Assembly: GCF_000224145.3 (NCBI RefSeq)
Contig: NC_020174.2
Location: 6,183,106 to 6,247,105 of the forward strand
Source: Ciona intestinalis
Lineage: Eukaryota > Chordata > Ascidiacea > Phlebobranchia > Cionidae
DNA: 64,000 nt
Direction of reading: 5' to 3'
The translations under genes were made by a program, and so were the position numbers. Each line of letters begins with the position of its first letter. Position 1 is the first letter of the stretch. Shown here in pieces: positions 11,846 to 27,047 of the stretch. Below the pieces are notes generated by a model, which was not told the origin of the DNA, did no database searches, and was given only the letters and a program-made list of their open reading frames with translations.

Positions 11846-12062
11846 GTGACAACACTGGCTTTGCTGGATTATATAAATGCGTTGATTTTAAACTCGTTAA
11901 GTGAGGTCACGCCATAATATACACTTTGCTGTGAATACGAAATTTAAATAATTATCGGTTTGGCTTTTCTCGAAACTTTGTTTACTCTTTAATTAAATGG
12001 CTGATCTGTAAATTGTCTGCTTTCAATTAATCTGCAAACCGCATTTAAATAACGTAAAGATT

Positions 12063-12500
12063 AACGCTTTCTAAACTTGCCTGGAAAAAAACGATTCCTT
12101 TTCGAAGCACATTAGGTGTATGCGGTTTGGTTACTGTTGTATAATGCCCGCTAACTGGATACACAGAACTCGTGTCATTTATCTTAGTCAGGGCGAAAAG
12201 AAATTTAAATTATTTAGTTGTAGTATAGGCGCTTATGTTAGGCCGTAACATAAGTCCCATAAATTTCAATAGAAAACTGCTGAATGATTTATAGATTGGT
12301 TGCAAATGGGCGCTTGAAGAGCGTGTTATGTATTCATTGCTTTTGGGTTGTTTTTAAACAAGGAAAGAAGATTAAGCATTTAACTTATGGGGCGAAAATC
12401 AATTTGATCGTAGGCCTATGCGTTTTGTCGTTTTGTATTGGGCATGTTTTCGTGTGGTACGTGTGACCTCGCCTAAAATAGATTCTGTATCCAAAACCCA
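12063..12500. repeat. First copy of a duplicated contig end
   Basis: Starts AACGCTTTCTAAACTTGCCT and runs to the gap. The same sequence begins again right after the gap at 12551, with only scattered substitutions and one insertion of about 50 bp in the second copy. Best read as two overlapping contigs left unmerged. Confidence 0.85.
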
Positions 12501-12550
12501 NNNNNNNNNNNNNNNNNNNNNNNNNNNNNNNNNNNNNNNNNNNNNNNNNN
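12501..12550. other. Assembly gap (50 N)
   Basis: Fifty N, probably a placeholder size, between the two copies of the same sequence. Confidence 0.99.
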
Positions 12551-13041
12551 AACGCTTTCTAAACTTGCCTGGAAAATACGATTCCTTTTCGAAGCACATT
12601 AGGTGTATGCGGTTTGGTTACTGTTGTATAATGCCCGCTAACTGGATACACAGAACTCGTGTCATTTATCTTAGTCAGGGCGAAAAGAAATGTAAATTAT
12701 TTAGTTGTAGTATAGGCGCTTATGTTAGGCCGTAACATAAGTCCCATAAATTTCAATAGAAAACTGCTGAATGATTTATAGATTGGTTGCAAATGGGCGC
12801 TTGAAGAGCGTGTTATGTATTCATTGCTTTTGGGTTGCTTTTAAACAAGGAAAGAAGATTAAGCATTAAAGTTATGGGGCGAAAATCAATTTGATAAATA
12901 CATATGGTGTGTGAGTGGCGGACGTTCTTGTGTCTGTCGGTGTGTTTGTTTTTGGGACGTATGCGTTTTGTCGTTGTGTATTGGGCATGTTTTCGTGTGG
13001 TACGTGTGACCTCGCCTAAAATAGATTCTGTATCCAAAATC
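12551..13041. repeat. Second copy of the duplicated contig end
   Basis: Repeats 12063-12500 immediately after the gap and then continues into unique sequence, as expected of the next contig in a tiling path. Confidence 0.85.
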
Positions 13042-13262
13042 TACAAACAAACGAAGAAATAAAAATTCACCTAAAAACCTTTTACTTAAAAGTTGTCGAT
13101 GCAGAAGCGTGCCCAATGATGTGTTCGCACTCGCGCATTTTAAAACACCCAGGGTAATTCCCGCAAACAATATTGCCAAAATTGTATCCCTCTTTCTCGT
13201 TATAATAGTGATCTACTGACTGGTATTACTATCTTTTGTTTCTGTTTTCTTTAAATCTACAA

Positions 13263-16949
<3,687 letters not shown>

Positions 16950-17668
16950 AGTCTTGATGTTTTGTATTTATTTTATAATAAATGTCCTACAATTTTATGG
17001 TTTATCACTAGTGGTTATTAGCAAGCCTGTATGTCATGTTCTTCACGAAACCGAAAACGCATGTGTTTTGTAATATTACGTATCCAGGTAAAAATCGAAT
17101 CACATGGTTTGATTTTAATACAAAATTGCCGATACCTTTGCAAGTTTACTGCATTATGTTTTGATATTTTCATTGAATGGAGCAGCCAGTCTTCAAATGC
17201 GGTTATTTTGTCAAAATTATTTGTGAAAACAGGCTATTTTTCATTAAAATAAACTGTGGAGTGGTTATGTCGCATGCTTGCAAATGTAAAGATTTATCAA
17301 ACAAGAAAAGTTTTGCTTTTTTTGTGCGTTTGATCAGAGCCCGTTTATGGACATTACATTCAACACGACAATTTTACGAACATTCCCAATGACTTGCCGT
17401 GTAAATGGTCAGTTCGGTCATTCTTCGGAATTTTCGCCACTTACTCGGATTTTACGGTTCCGTATTCTCAGGTTCGGGACAGAATTACATGAGTCAGATT
17501 TTAAAACTTTAATTTGCGACTTTGCTTTTGAGTAGGCGTTTTCAGTCAAAGTTCCGCCTACAGTTTGATTGAGCAGTGATATATTTCCCAAGTTTTGTAA
17601 CTGCTATTGTGTATTACAGGCACAAATAAAATTTGTAGTGAATTTTCCGCAATTTTCATAGTATAGGA
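16950..17668 (+). other. Intergenic region, METTL25-like to delta-catenin gene
   Basis: 719 bp between two genes on the same strand. An AATAAA at 16977 serves the upstream gene. The rest should hold the delta-catenin promoter and 5' UTR; no clear core promoter motif or further coding exon was seen. Confidence 0.5.
16977..16982 (+). terminator. Poly(A) signal of the METTL25-like gene
   Basis: AATAAA 28 bp after the stop codon. Confidence 0.65.
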
Positions 17669-20600
17669 ATGTCCCATGACCGTAAATACGTGAACGCTTA
17701 TTCAGGCCAGGGCGACACCGAGTTTATTTTAGCATCTGTGAAAGAACAGGTACAATTTCTGTTGTTTTAATTTTTATAATTAGTAAACGCGTATATATAT
17801 AATATATAATATATCTGTTTTTTTACATTGTACTTCTGCTTTCAGGAAATACAGTTTGAGAAGCTGACGCGTGAATTAGAGGAAGAACACATAACTGTCG
17901 CAAATCAATTGGAACAGTTTAGAGTGAAGTCTCCTGAGGCATTTAATTATAGGTAAATAAAATTTCATTTCAGTGCAGGAGCTTGTTATGGACCAATGGC
18001 CTACACCCAGTCCGCAGAAATAGCTTATGCTGTCACTAACGAGACTTGCAAGATATTAATTTTTTCTTTATTCGAATGGGCACGATCCATAGTATACTGC
18101 GCATACATCAGAATATTTGTAGAGTGTGCGGCATACCAATTAAACAAATCTGTGCAAAATAGATTTGAAATTCAAATTCTCAACACAAACATTAAACTTT
18201 TTAGTTTGATGCAGAAAAAAACCAGTTGCTCAGACTCAGAGAAGTTAAAATGCTTTTCCCTGTGCCATGTACCATGTACTGTAGTATATTTATCTATTGC
18301 AATTGTTTAATATCCAGACCAGAGGAAAATGAAAGAGAAATAAGCGACACTGAAAGTAAACAAGGTTCATCGCTTGATCGAGTGGAAACTTCACTTCCGA
18401 ATGGAACAAAACGTTATGACAGTATGTTTATATTCTTACAGTGACCAAAGGCAATTGCTTGTACACTTGTGCTTGTGTTTGTGAATTTTTATTTTTTACT
18501 AATAATTTTAATCAACAATAGATTTAAAGTTCTCTTCGTTCTAGGTGACTGTGCCGAGAATCAAGTTATTAATGATCGATATTACACACAAGCAAGACAA
18601 CCAGTAGAAGCAAAGGTATGAATGAAAAGATGTGACTTGTATACGACAATGATGGTCATAATAAGTTTTTGTTTCTTACAGCTCATGTCCGCTTATGAGT
18701 TAGCACGTGTAACATTGCGAGCATTTATTTAATGCAAATGCCGGCCCATAATGGTAACAGCATCAAGCATTAAGCTTGTAACCTCTGGAATATAAGCAGA
18801 CTTGCTAAGCGCTGTGATTTGTATCCAGAAATATTTAATATACTATACTAGGCCATCTTTAAATGTGTAGACTGTAAAATTACCTACTCATTATTTTGCA
18901 GATGTTATACAGTCAAGCATACCTGGTACATCAGCGTCCGTACAGCCAATATCCTTACCATGCCAATCTCGTCCCGCATCAATCAGTGTAGCTCCCCCCA
19001 GACCATGCCATGTCTCTCCCCCTCCCAACCCACCCCCTTATTCCAACCACCNNNNNNNNNNNNNNNNNNNNNNNNNNNNNNNNNNNNNNNNNNNNNNNNN
19101 NNNNNNNNNNNNNNNNNNNNNNNNNNNNNNNNNNNNNNNNNNNNNNNNNNNNNNNNNNNNNNNNNNNNNNNNNNNNNNNNNNNNNNNNNNNNNNNNNNNN
19201 NNNNNNNNNNNNNNNNNNNNNNNNNNNNNNNNNNNNNNNNNNNNNNNNNNNNNNNNNNNNNNNNNNNNNNNNNNNNNNNNNNNNNNNNNNNNNNNNNNNN
19301 NNNNNNNNNNNNNNNNNNNNNNNNNNNNNNNNNNNNNNNNNNNNNNNNNNNNNNNNNNNNNNNNNNNNNNNNNNNNNNNNNNNNNNNNNNNNNNNNNNNN
19401 NNNNNNNNNNNNNNNNNNNNNNNNNNNNNNNNNNNNNNNNNNNNNNNNNNNNNNNNNNNNNNNNNNNNNNNNNNNNNNNNNNNNNNNNNNNNNNNNNNNN
19501 NNNNNNNNNNNNNNNNNNNNNNNNNNNNNNNNNNNNNNNNNNNNNNNNNNNCTACACAAAAAATTTTCAACAAAATATATACTTTGCATGGCTGTGAAAA
19601 CATATTACCTTAACTTTTATATAGCTTGGTGTTCCTTCTCATGTATTGAAAGCATCAGCGTTCCAATACGCCAACGAATGCAACGAGGTCAATAAAGAGT
19701 TCATGTTATGTCGTGAGGAAGAGATGGATCCACGCAAGTGTTTGAAATACAACATTAAGGTGTCGGACTGCGCTGAAAACTTCTTCAGGTGAGTTTCAAC
19801 TTTTAATATGTTGTTTGTTGTGTAGGCTATAGAAACGTAAAACTTAGGTTGTATGCACAGTCAAGCTCATTTAACTACCAGCAACAAATAAAAGGGCTAT
19901 ATTGCGACCGCCTTTTTTTATTTTTGCAACTGCGTTTTTCTAGTAGTGATTATATATAGGTTAAAGGCCAAGGTGTTAAAGCATACATTGTTGTACATTT
20001 TANNNNNNNNNNNNNNNNNNNNNNNNNNNNNNNNNNNNNNNNNNNNNNNATTTGTAAGTTCACTAGTGTAGATTAGTTAGTAAAACAGAGTAGTATAGTA
20101 CAATGATGTAGCATCATAGAATAGTTAATACAGTTTTCCACAGTTTCTGTTTCTCTGTTTTCTTCATTCTATCACTTGTCTGTATTTTTATACGCTTCTT
20201 TTGCAGAGACTGACGATGCCATTTAGGCGAAATATATTTCTCAATTACTACTAGTGGTTGGACTTGATTTTTGTTGGTTACGTTTTCTTAGCACCAAATT
20301 ATTAGTTTTTTTAAAACTTACATTTTTTGGTCACCAAATAACAGTCATTGTTAAGTTGATGTAATTGGCCAACAAGTTATATTTATGGTCACTTTTGGTT
20401 TAGAAAAATGACAACAGCATGTGCTGATGAAATTGTGGCGTTTGGTAAATGTTTGGAAAGGGATCACAAAAGATCGTTTGTCTAGTAAGTACTGATTCAT
20501 ATGCTATTGTTTAGTTGGGGAAATCAACAGATTTGAAAATAACTTTTCTACTATTATGCAGTTGCCGCGATGAGCAAGTAAAATTTGANNNNNNNNNNNN

Positions 20601-23600
20601 NNNNNNNNNNNNNNNNNNNNNNNNNNNNNNNNNNNNNNCATACCACCTCGTGTATCATCATACGCCCAAAACACCCAACAACCAACACTTCGTTATCATC
20701 AAAGTAACCCAGAGTTGCCTCGACATGTGCATGGAAGTAACAACATTTACCACCAAGTACCAGACGGCCGCAGTAAGTTGTAATTCTGAAACATTAAGAG
20801 TAAAGTAATACAAACATTGACAGCGGATAAAATATGATTTTTATATCAAACTTACTGGTTGAAAAAATTTTTTTACTATATTTCACTGAAGATTTTTGTT
20901 TATTTTTAGGTTTTACTTTTTTTAATAAATCTTTTAGATGCAAATTAATCATACATATTGGTCAAGGAGTCTCATATTTGTATTTAAAATGACCAGAAAA
21001 CCACAGTCTTTAAGAGATATTTTTTCATAGGAACTCGTCGTGAGGTGCGACATTCTCACCGAATAAGTGGCGAGTCATATAACTGGAATAATGACACAGC
21101 AAAAAATGAACCACAGAAACCCCAGTCGCCGATCGTTGTTCCTCCTCTTCATCTTGACAACCATACACCAAGTAAGTATTATATGTGTGTGTGTTTTACT
21201 ACTTTAATAGCGCCCATGCAGTCTTTCTGCTTACGAGTATCTTTGTGCAAAATAGTTAGGCATAGGAAGATATTATTCTGTGTGTGACCTGGTTTTTACT
21301 TTGTTGGCACTCATGCAGTTTTAGTTTTGATATGCAATTTCAAGAGCTCTGTATTCAAAATAATTAAGCATACGACTTTATCGTATGGAAAACACAGGCT
21401 GCTGTTTAAAATATAGCCCATGTTATTATATGTTTAATTGATGAAGTGGTCAGTGCTGTGTAGCGAGACTGCTCACATAATTATAACCTATTTCAAGACC
21501 TACCTGCATAGTGCATATCCAAGTTAAATAGGTTCCTATGTAATTAAGTGCCAGAATAAAGACATCTCAAAATAGGATTTTTGACTGCATTTGTTCCACA
21601 TTACCCAAAATATTTTCAATTAGTTTCGTATTTTTTTCATAGAAACTTCGAACTACGTCCCTCCAACGCCATCCAGTGACCCAGTTGAGTTCCGACATCG
21701 AACACGAACGACATCGTTGTCGCCTCGTGAGTTGATACCTCACCAACGTCAACCTAATACATAGTGAGTTGAGGATTATTGTGCTTAACCATTAGCCTTG
21801 TTCCTTACCGTTAGTAAAAGTGGTTAGCGTGCCTGTATCTAACCCAGAGGTAATGGGTTCAAAAAACTTTTCCTCTAGTAACTGCATAGCTGCACACAAT
21901 TGCGTGAAAAGTTGTACTTTGTATAGTGATTGTTTGATAAAATGATATAACAACTATAAGTGGGTTTATATTTTTACTTTTATTTAGCTTCTCTTATGAA
22001 AAAGATCCAGAAATAAGACAAGTTATTCAAATGTTGCGACACCCTTCATACCAGGTAAGGTAACAGGCTACTTCACTAGTATGAGAGTAAACTGTCCAAC
22101 TATATGAAAACTAACGTCTGAGTATCAAAGTGAAGTGTTATGACTGTAACCTTCATTTTGTGTTTTTCTGACCCATTAAAAAGATAGCTTTTAATCATAT
22201 TAGGCTCGACAGCAATAGTAAGCAAATTTATTTAGAATATGTTGCATCTTAATGTTCGCTATTATTGCACCGTCTTATTGAGTTTGTTTTCTTTTACTTT
22301 AACTATTTTATGTTGACCTATCTAATATTCAGGTTGTGTCCAATGCAGCTGCTTACATACAACACTTAACGTATGCTGATGATAATATGAAAGCTGTTAT
22401 ACGTAGGATGGGGGTGATACCTCTACTAGTAAACTTGCTTCACCACCATGTTATTGAGGTATGCACAGTATATTTATGGAGGAATTATTAATTTTAGACT
22501 CTGAATAATTTTTTTCCTGATAAACAATGTAAAATGCATCTTTTAAATACAATTTTTTTGTCATGTCTTCTTTATTTTTGATACTTTAATTCAAAATTTA
22601 ATAAAATATATATAAAAAAATAAAAAACTTTTGAAAAATATAAATTTTTGTTGTTTTATGGGCATACAGCCTATAAATATATATTTTTATTTATATACTA
22701 TTTTTTTTATCCGCTAATCCCTGCTTAGTATTTATACAATAACAAGTATTAAACAATACTACATGTGCCTTGCTTTTGCTGTTGTCACCTTGTTTACCCA
22801 TCCGTTACATTCAGGTGCAGAGAAATGCATGCGGTGCATTGCGTAACATGATATATGGACGGAGTAACGACGATGCTAAGATCATCGTCCGTAACTGTGG
22901 GGGGGTGTCATCGTTGACACATGTGCTTAACAACACAGAAGATCATGAAATGAGGGAATTAATATCAGGTAGAGTGTCTGTGTTTGTAGAAAATATTGTT
23001 TTTATTGTTAAGTTTACAACTAAGTTATAAAAACCACTAAAATAGTAGTTAAGGTTGTTTACTGAGTAGGGTTAACAGAATGACTACAGCGATAAAACAT
23101 CGTTTATTTTTTTAGTTGTATTTATTATCGTTCTGCCAAGTTATGACCTGTGAGAAAACAACCACACAGAATATATATACATGTATATGGGCTATGTAAC
23201 ACATCTGCAACTGAAATATGTATTGGTCTTGCTTTTTACTGAGTTCTGCCAAGTTATGGATTGATAAAATAATATCCCAGAAGCCGTTTCATAATGTTAG
23301 GCCCATAAACTATTACTGTATTATACCTCGTTAGGGGAAAATAGTTTTTCGAAGGTTCATCTGGTATGACAAACAATGTTTTTGTAACAAAACGTAGGAA
23401 ATACATTATGCCTGGTAGCAGAAGTAACAGAATATTCTTTAGGTGTGTTGTGGAATCTGTCTTCATGTGATGTGCTTAAAACACCAATCGCTGATAGTGC
23501 CATCCCGGTCCTTGTATCGCGCATTGTACTTCGGTATGTGAATATGCTGGAGCCAGACCGGTTTGCTCTGCCTTCAACCGGTTCTATGGAGTTTGGTGGA

Positions 23601-26600
23601 TCACATACCGATATGACTACCAGTGAATTCACCATTGATAACCACTGGACCACTCTATTTGTAAACGCAACTGGCTGTTTAAGGTTCGTAGGAAAGTTAT
23701 TTCACATAATTAGTAATTACCCACAGAGTTACATACGTGGTAACTCGTAAGTATGAATACCCGTGGTATAACGACTGTTGTTTTTCCGCCATGCGAGAAT
23801 AAAGCAAGTTACGTTTATATTAGGATTTTTATGTTAATATATTTTATGTGGGTGAGGTCCTTGTTAAGAACCTGGGAATTAAGCAAGATTTGGTCATGTG
23901 GCCCAAATATTAGTGTAGATTTTTTATAGGTTTTTCTTATGTTATATTAAGTAACACATCGTTTAAAACTGCCTTTATTTTAAGCCACTATGTTATTTAA
24001 ATATTTTTCATTTTAGAAATGTAAGTTCGGCCGGTGTTGAGGTTCGGTGTAAGATGAGGTCGTGCGTCGGGCTCGTGGAAGCTTTGCTTGTGGTGTTGGA
24101 GAGTGTAATCGGCAAAAATGAAGTCGACAGTAAGGTAAGTACAACCAATTCTAGGTCCTCTAGACCACACTAAAGAATAGAACAGAAGGTATGCTGGCGA
24201 AAATACATGTCAAATTACAACCATACGAAGGATTATATGAATTGTAATATAGTGGCCTGGGTTTGGTAAATAAAATTAAGGGAAAAAAAACACAAATTTA
24301 TAATTACCTATTGTAAAATTTTCACTTAACTTGATTGATATTATTATGTTTCCATTTAGGGTGTGGAAAACTGCATGTGTGTTCTGAGGAACCTCTCGTA
24401 TAGACTTGCTATGGAGGTGGATGCTGCTCATGATCCGATGAGTAGGGATGCGGAGGGGAGGAGGAGTGATGAGAAGGAGGAGGATTGTTGGAGGAGGAGA
24501 AAAGAGAAAAAGAGGAGAAGTTACCAGGTAGGGTGGTTTTAGCTTGTAATAAATTATGTGAATCTGACCCTGATCTGGTGCTCATAGAGTTGTAATTCTT
24601 CTATAAAGAAATACAGTAAGGATCTGGTGTTAAGAAAACCTCTGGTGCTAAGAAAACCTAACAGACAAAAATCAAGTCCAACCAATTGTACCTAGAATTG
24701 TTGTAATTTGGTTATGAAATAATAAGACTTAGTGTCTTATGTAAACTCGGGCCAGGCCAGAAAATCTGGGTGTCAAGGTTATGAACCAACTCTGTCCCAT
24801 GATATGCTGCAGGGCATCATCCACAGAGAATGGAAGTGATTTTTTAATAAAGTTCTATTTTTTTTTGAGGAAACTCCTGAAAAATCCCCCCAACTCTCAA
24901 AGCATGTTACTGATGGTCCCGAGCTGTTATGGCAGCCTACTGTAGTTAGAAGATACCTTGCTATATTATCGGAGACTTGTAACTTTGGTACACTTGAAGC
25001 TGCTGCTGGTGCTTTACAAAACCTTTCAGCTGGCCAGTGGGTTTGGGCCGCCACAATAAGGCAAGATATGTGGTTGGTTTTTTAATGTAATTTCAGTACA
25101 AAAAGTTGCATTTTTGCAAGCTTTACCAAGCTGTATTAAATTTACTTGTGCATTATAAAAATGGCAAAAATACACTTTTTTACTACTAACAATAAGATAT
25201 ATTCTATATATAGTTTTTTTTAAATATATATAAATGTTTTTAATCTAATATATAATAAATATATATAAACTTTTACTCCAAATAATAAAATATATATGGT
25301 AAAAAAGTAGACAAGATAAATTTGAACTTTAAGCTCAAATTAAAACTTGTGTTGCTAACAGAAATTTTAAAAATAATATTTATTTTACAGACTTACAGTT
25401 CGCAAAGAGAAAGGCCTTCCTATGCTTGTAGAGTTTCTACATATGCAGAACGAACGTATTGTAACTGTCATGTGTTCAGCCCTCAGGAATATGTCACTTG
25501 ATTTAAGGAACAAAGAATTGCTGGGTAAGACCCATTTAAATCTATTTTTTAAAAACCCCCCCCCCCCCCCCTATCTATATGTTTTTTCTCAACATAAATT
25601 TTGCTAAGATTTTATACAACTCGCTGATATCTGTAAAATAAGTTATGTAACTATCAAGATATATTGTCTTTATATGTGTTTTCATGAAAAAATCCCTTAT
25701 AGTTTTGTGTGCGTTGCTTGATGCTACCATTGTGGACGTATGTCCTTGGGCAATAAACTAAACGGCTTTTGTGGTTGTTTAAATTGTCAAACATACATTA
25801 AACGTAGCAGAACACTTGTGTTATAAAAACTCCCGTTGCCCCAGCATGAGAATCAATAAGTTACATTCATTCACACTCATACTTGCCCAATACCTCCAAC
25901 TTACAGGGAAACACGCCATGTCAGATTTTGTTGACCTTCTTCCCGTTGTCGAGCTCACACCTACCTTCCACATTGAGAACTCGCCCAACTCTGCCCCAGC
26001 TTTACTCACCCATCAACGTACATTGCTGCTGGAAGCTGTATGTGGAGCATTGAGGGAGTTGGTCACATCAAGCGTGGATAACTCCATGGCGTTGTATAAC
26101 GTGGGTGGGGTTCCGAGATTGGTGGCCATAAGTAAAAGCACACATTTCAGGTTGGTTTTGAATTCCTATTAAAATTACATTGTGTGTTTTGTTTAGTTTT
26201 GTCAAAGAGGGCTTAAAGGTTAACGAAAGCAAACTATGTAATTCTGTTGGAATAAGAGACTGACAATGTCATTTAGACGAAATATCGCTTTTATTTTACA
26301 ATTTGCTGGACTGGCAAGACTTCGAGTCATGTCGTATGGCAGATAAAAACTGTTGGAATTACACTACGTTTTGTCATACCAGAGGGGGCAATATAAGACT
26401 TTTACATTATGCCTGGTGAAGTAACAGAATATAATACTTTTGATTCAGGTATCCACAACGGTTAGTCCAGTGTGCTGGGCGCGTTCTTTCACTTCTATGG
26501 GATCATAAACCAGTAAGAAACGTGTTAAAACACGATGGTTGGGGACCTTATCACTTCAGCTTCACTGGAGTTCCAAGCTTTGCAAGTGTAGGCAGTCAAG

Positions 26601-27047
26601 TATCTCCTTACACAAGTCCTGCTTCTATGTCGCCTGAGGAACAAAGGCCATACAGAGTAAGTACAGGAAATACACTTTAATAGGTTGTAAGAAAAAAATG
26701 TTCTTATGTTTAAGGCTTAAAAAGGTTTGTTAAAACATAAGATGTCTCTCCTGTTAAACAATTGAGAATAGGCATGGAAAACTTTTGTGGTCTGTATATA
26801 AATAAGATTTTTGTGGAAGTGTCGTATTTTTCAAATTTGAATATAATTAATTTTAACATCTCCATTTCCACCCCAGGTTTCCACATCTTACGCTTCCACC
26901 CAATCCAACGTATTCCGTGAAACCCCCCTTCCTTCACCCAGGTATCGAACCCACAGCCCCCCAACTTCACCCCACACCCACCTCGTATCCCCTGACCCCA
27001 ACTATGTCACCCTCATTCAACCGGAAGGGCTCGACTCATGGGTTTAG
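17669..27047 (+). CDS. Delta-catenin family armadillo protein (ARVCF/CTNND2/PKP4 type)
   Basis: Exons: 17669-17749, 17846-17952, 18318-18421, 18545-18615, 18902-about 18985 (then gaps), 20640-20772, 21031-21171, 21643-21763, 21988-22054, 22333-22458, 22815-22968, 23443-23683, 24017-24134, 24360-24527, 24870-25060, 25391-25524, 25907-26150, 26449-26656, 26877-27047. The N-terminus holds the family coiled coil ([20 protein letters not shown]). Armadillo repeats start near [16 protein letters not shown] and include [30 protein letters not shown] and [13 protein letters not shown] charged insert with RRRKEKKRR lies where p120 has its polybasic loop. The protein ends LDSWV, the PDZ ligand of ARVCF, CTNND2 and PKP4 but not p120. 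The family binds the cadherin juxtamembrane region at cell junctions. The exon ending at 25060 uses a GC donor (GCAAGA). Reading past 18985 meets a stop at 18989, next to a gap: either a weak donor there or an assembly error. Confidence 0.93.
19052..19551. other. Assembly gap (500 N)
   Basis: Exactly 500 N inside the N-terminal coding region of the delta-catenin gene. The coding sequence before it is proline-rich (CCCCCTCCCAACCCACCCCC); part of the exon is lost here. Confidence 0.99.
19552..20588 (+). pseudogene. NDUFA8: Stray copy of NDUFA8 exons 2, 3 and part of 4
   Basis: Matches about 1510-2562 in the same orientation, introns included. Exon 2 copy (19625-19788) is identical. Exon 3 copy (20404-20484) has two silent changes. 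The exon 4 copy (20562-20588) has one silent change before the gap. It is broken by a 47-N gap (20003-20049) and bounded by gaps on both sides. It interrupts the delta-catenin gene. Introns carry small indels. Most likely a contig of the other NDUFA8 haplotype placed wrongly in a scaffold gap, not a decaying pseudogene; a real recent duplication is the alternative. Confidence 0.85.
20589..20638. other. Assembly gap (50 N)
   Basis: Separates the stray NDUFA8 copy from resumed delta-catenin coding sequence ([14 protein letters not shown]). Confidence 0.99.
21815..21905 (+). repeat. SINE family S head fragment
   Basis: AGTGGTTAGCGTGCCTGTAT, AACCCAGAGGTAATGGGTTC resembles the tRNA-like head (A and B box region) of the family. 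Confidence 0.55.
23710..23825 (+). repeat. SINE family S tail in delta-catenin intron
   Basis: CACAGAGTTACATACGTGGT, AATACCCGTGGTATAACGAC, GCCATGCGAGAATAAAGCAA; the central part is shortened. Confidence 0.65.
24550..24700. repeat. Dispersed repeat family C
   Basis: GAATCTGACCCTGATCTGGT, AAATACAGTAAGGATCTGGT, AAATCAAGTCCAACCAATTG; the same string of modules is at 32015-32195. Confidence 0.65.
25690..25875 (+). repeat. SINE family S copy with internal deletion
   Basis: TGCTACCATTGTGGACGTAT and CCTTGGGCAATAAACTAAAC (body), then ACACTTGTGTTATAAAAACT and AATAAGTTACATTCATTCAC (tail), just before the exon acceptor at 25906. Confidence 0.65.
26250..26345. repeat. Dispersed repeat family C, reverse
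   Basis: AGAGACTGACAATGTCATTT, then AGACGAAATATCGC, matches the NDUFA8 intron copy. Confidence 0.55.

Larger units (their letters stand above)
10326..13262. other. Gene-free region upstream of phosphatase and METTL25-like genes
   Basis: About 2.9 kb between two divergent starts (10325 minus, 13263 plus). I see no coding exon. It holds a MITE copy, a long SINE copy, and an unmerged contig overlap around a gap. Removing the overlap shortens the real distance by about 490 bp plus the gap. Both promoters must lie here. Confidence 0.6.

Noticed and set aside
12886-13179. Minus-strand open frame starting with a signal-peptide-like stretch (LAILFAGITLGVLKCASA)
   Set aside because: No ATG in frame upstream of the hydrophobic part, a stop lies just above it, and the rest is low complexity. 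It overlaps the contig overlap region. A missed first exon elsewhere cannot be excluded but is unsupported.
19010-19597. Long open frames across 19010-19597 on both strands
   Set aside because: They consist of 500 N bases, not sequence.
24779-25054. Minus-strand open frame within the delta-catenin gene
   Set aside because: Antisense of the armadillo exon 24870-25060, whose sense translation is clearly conserved.
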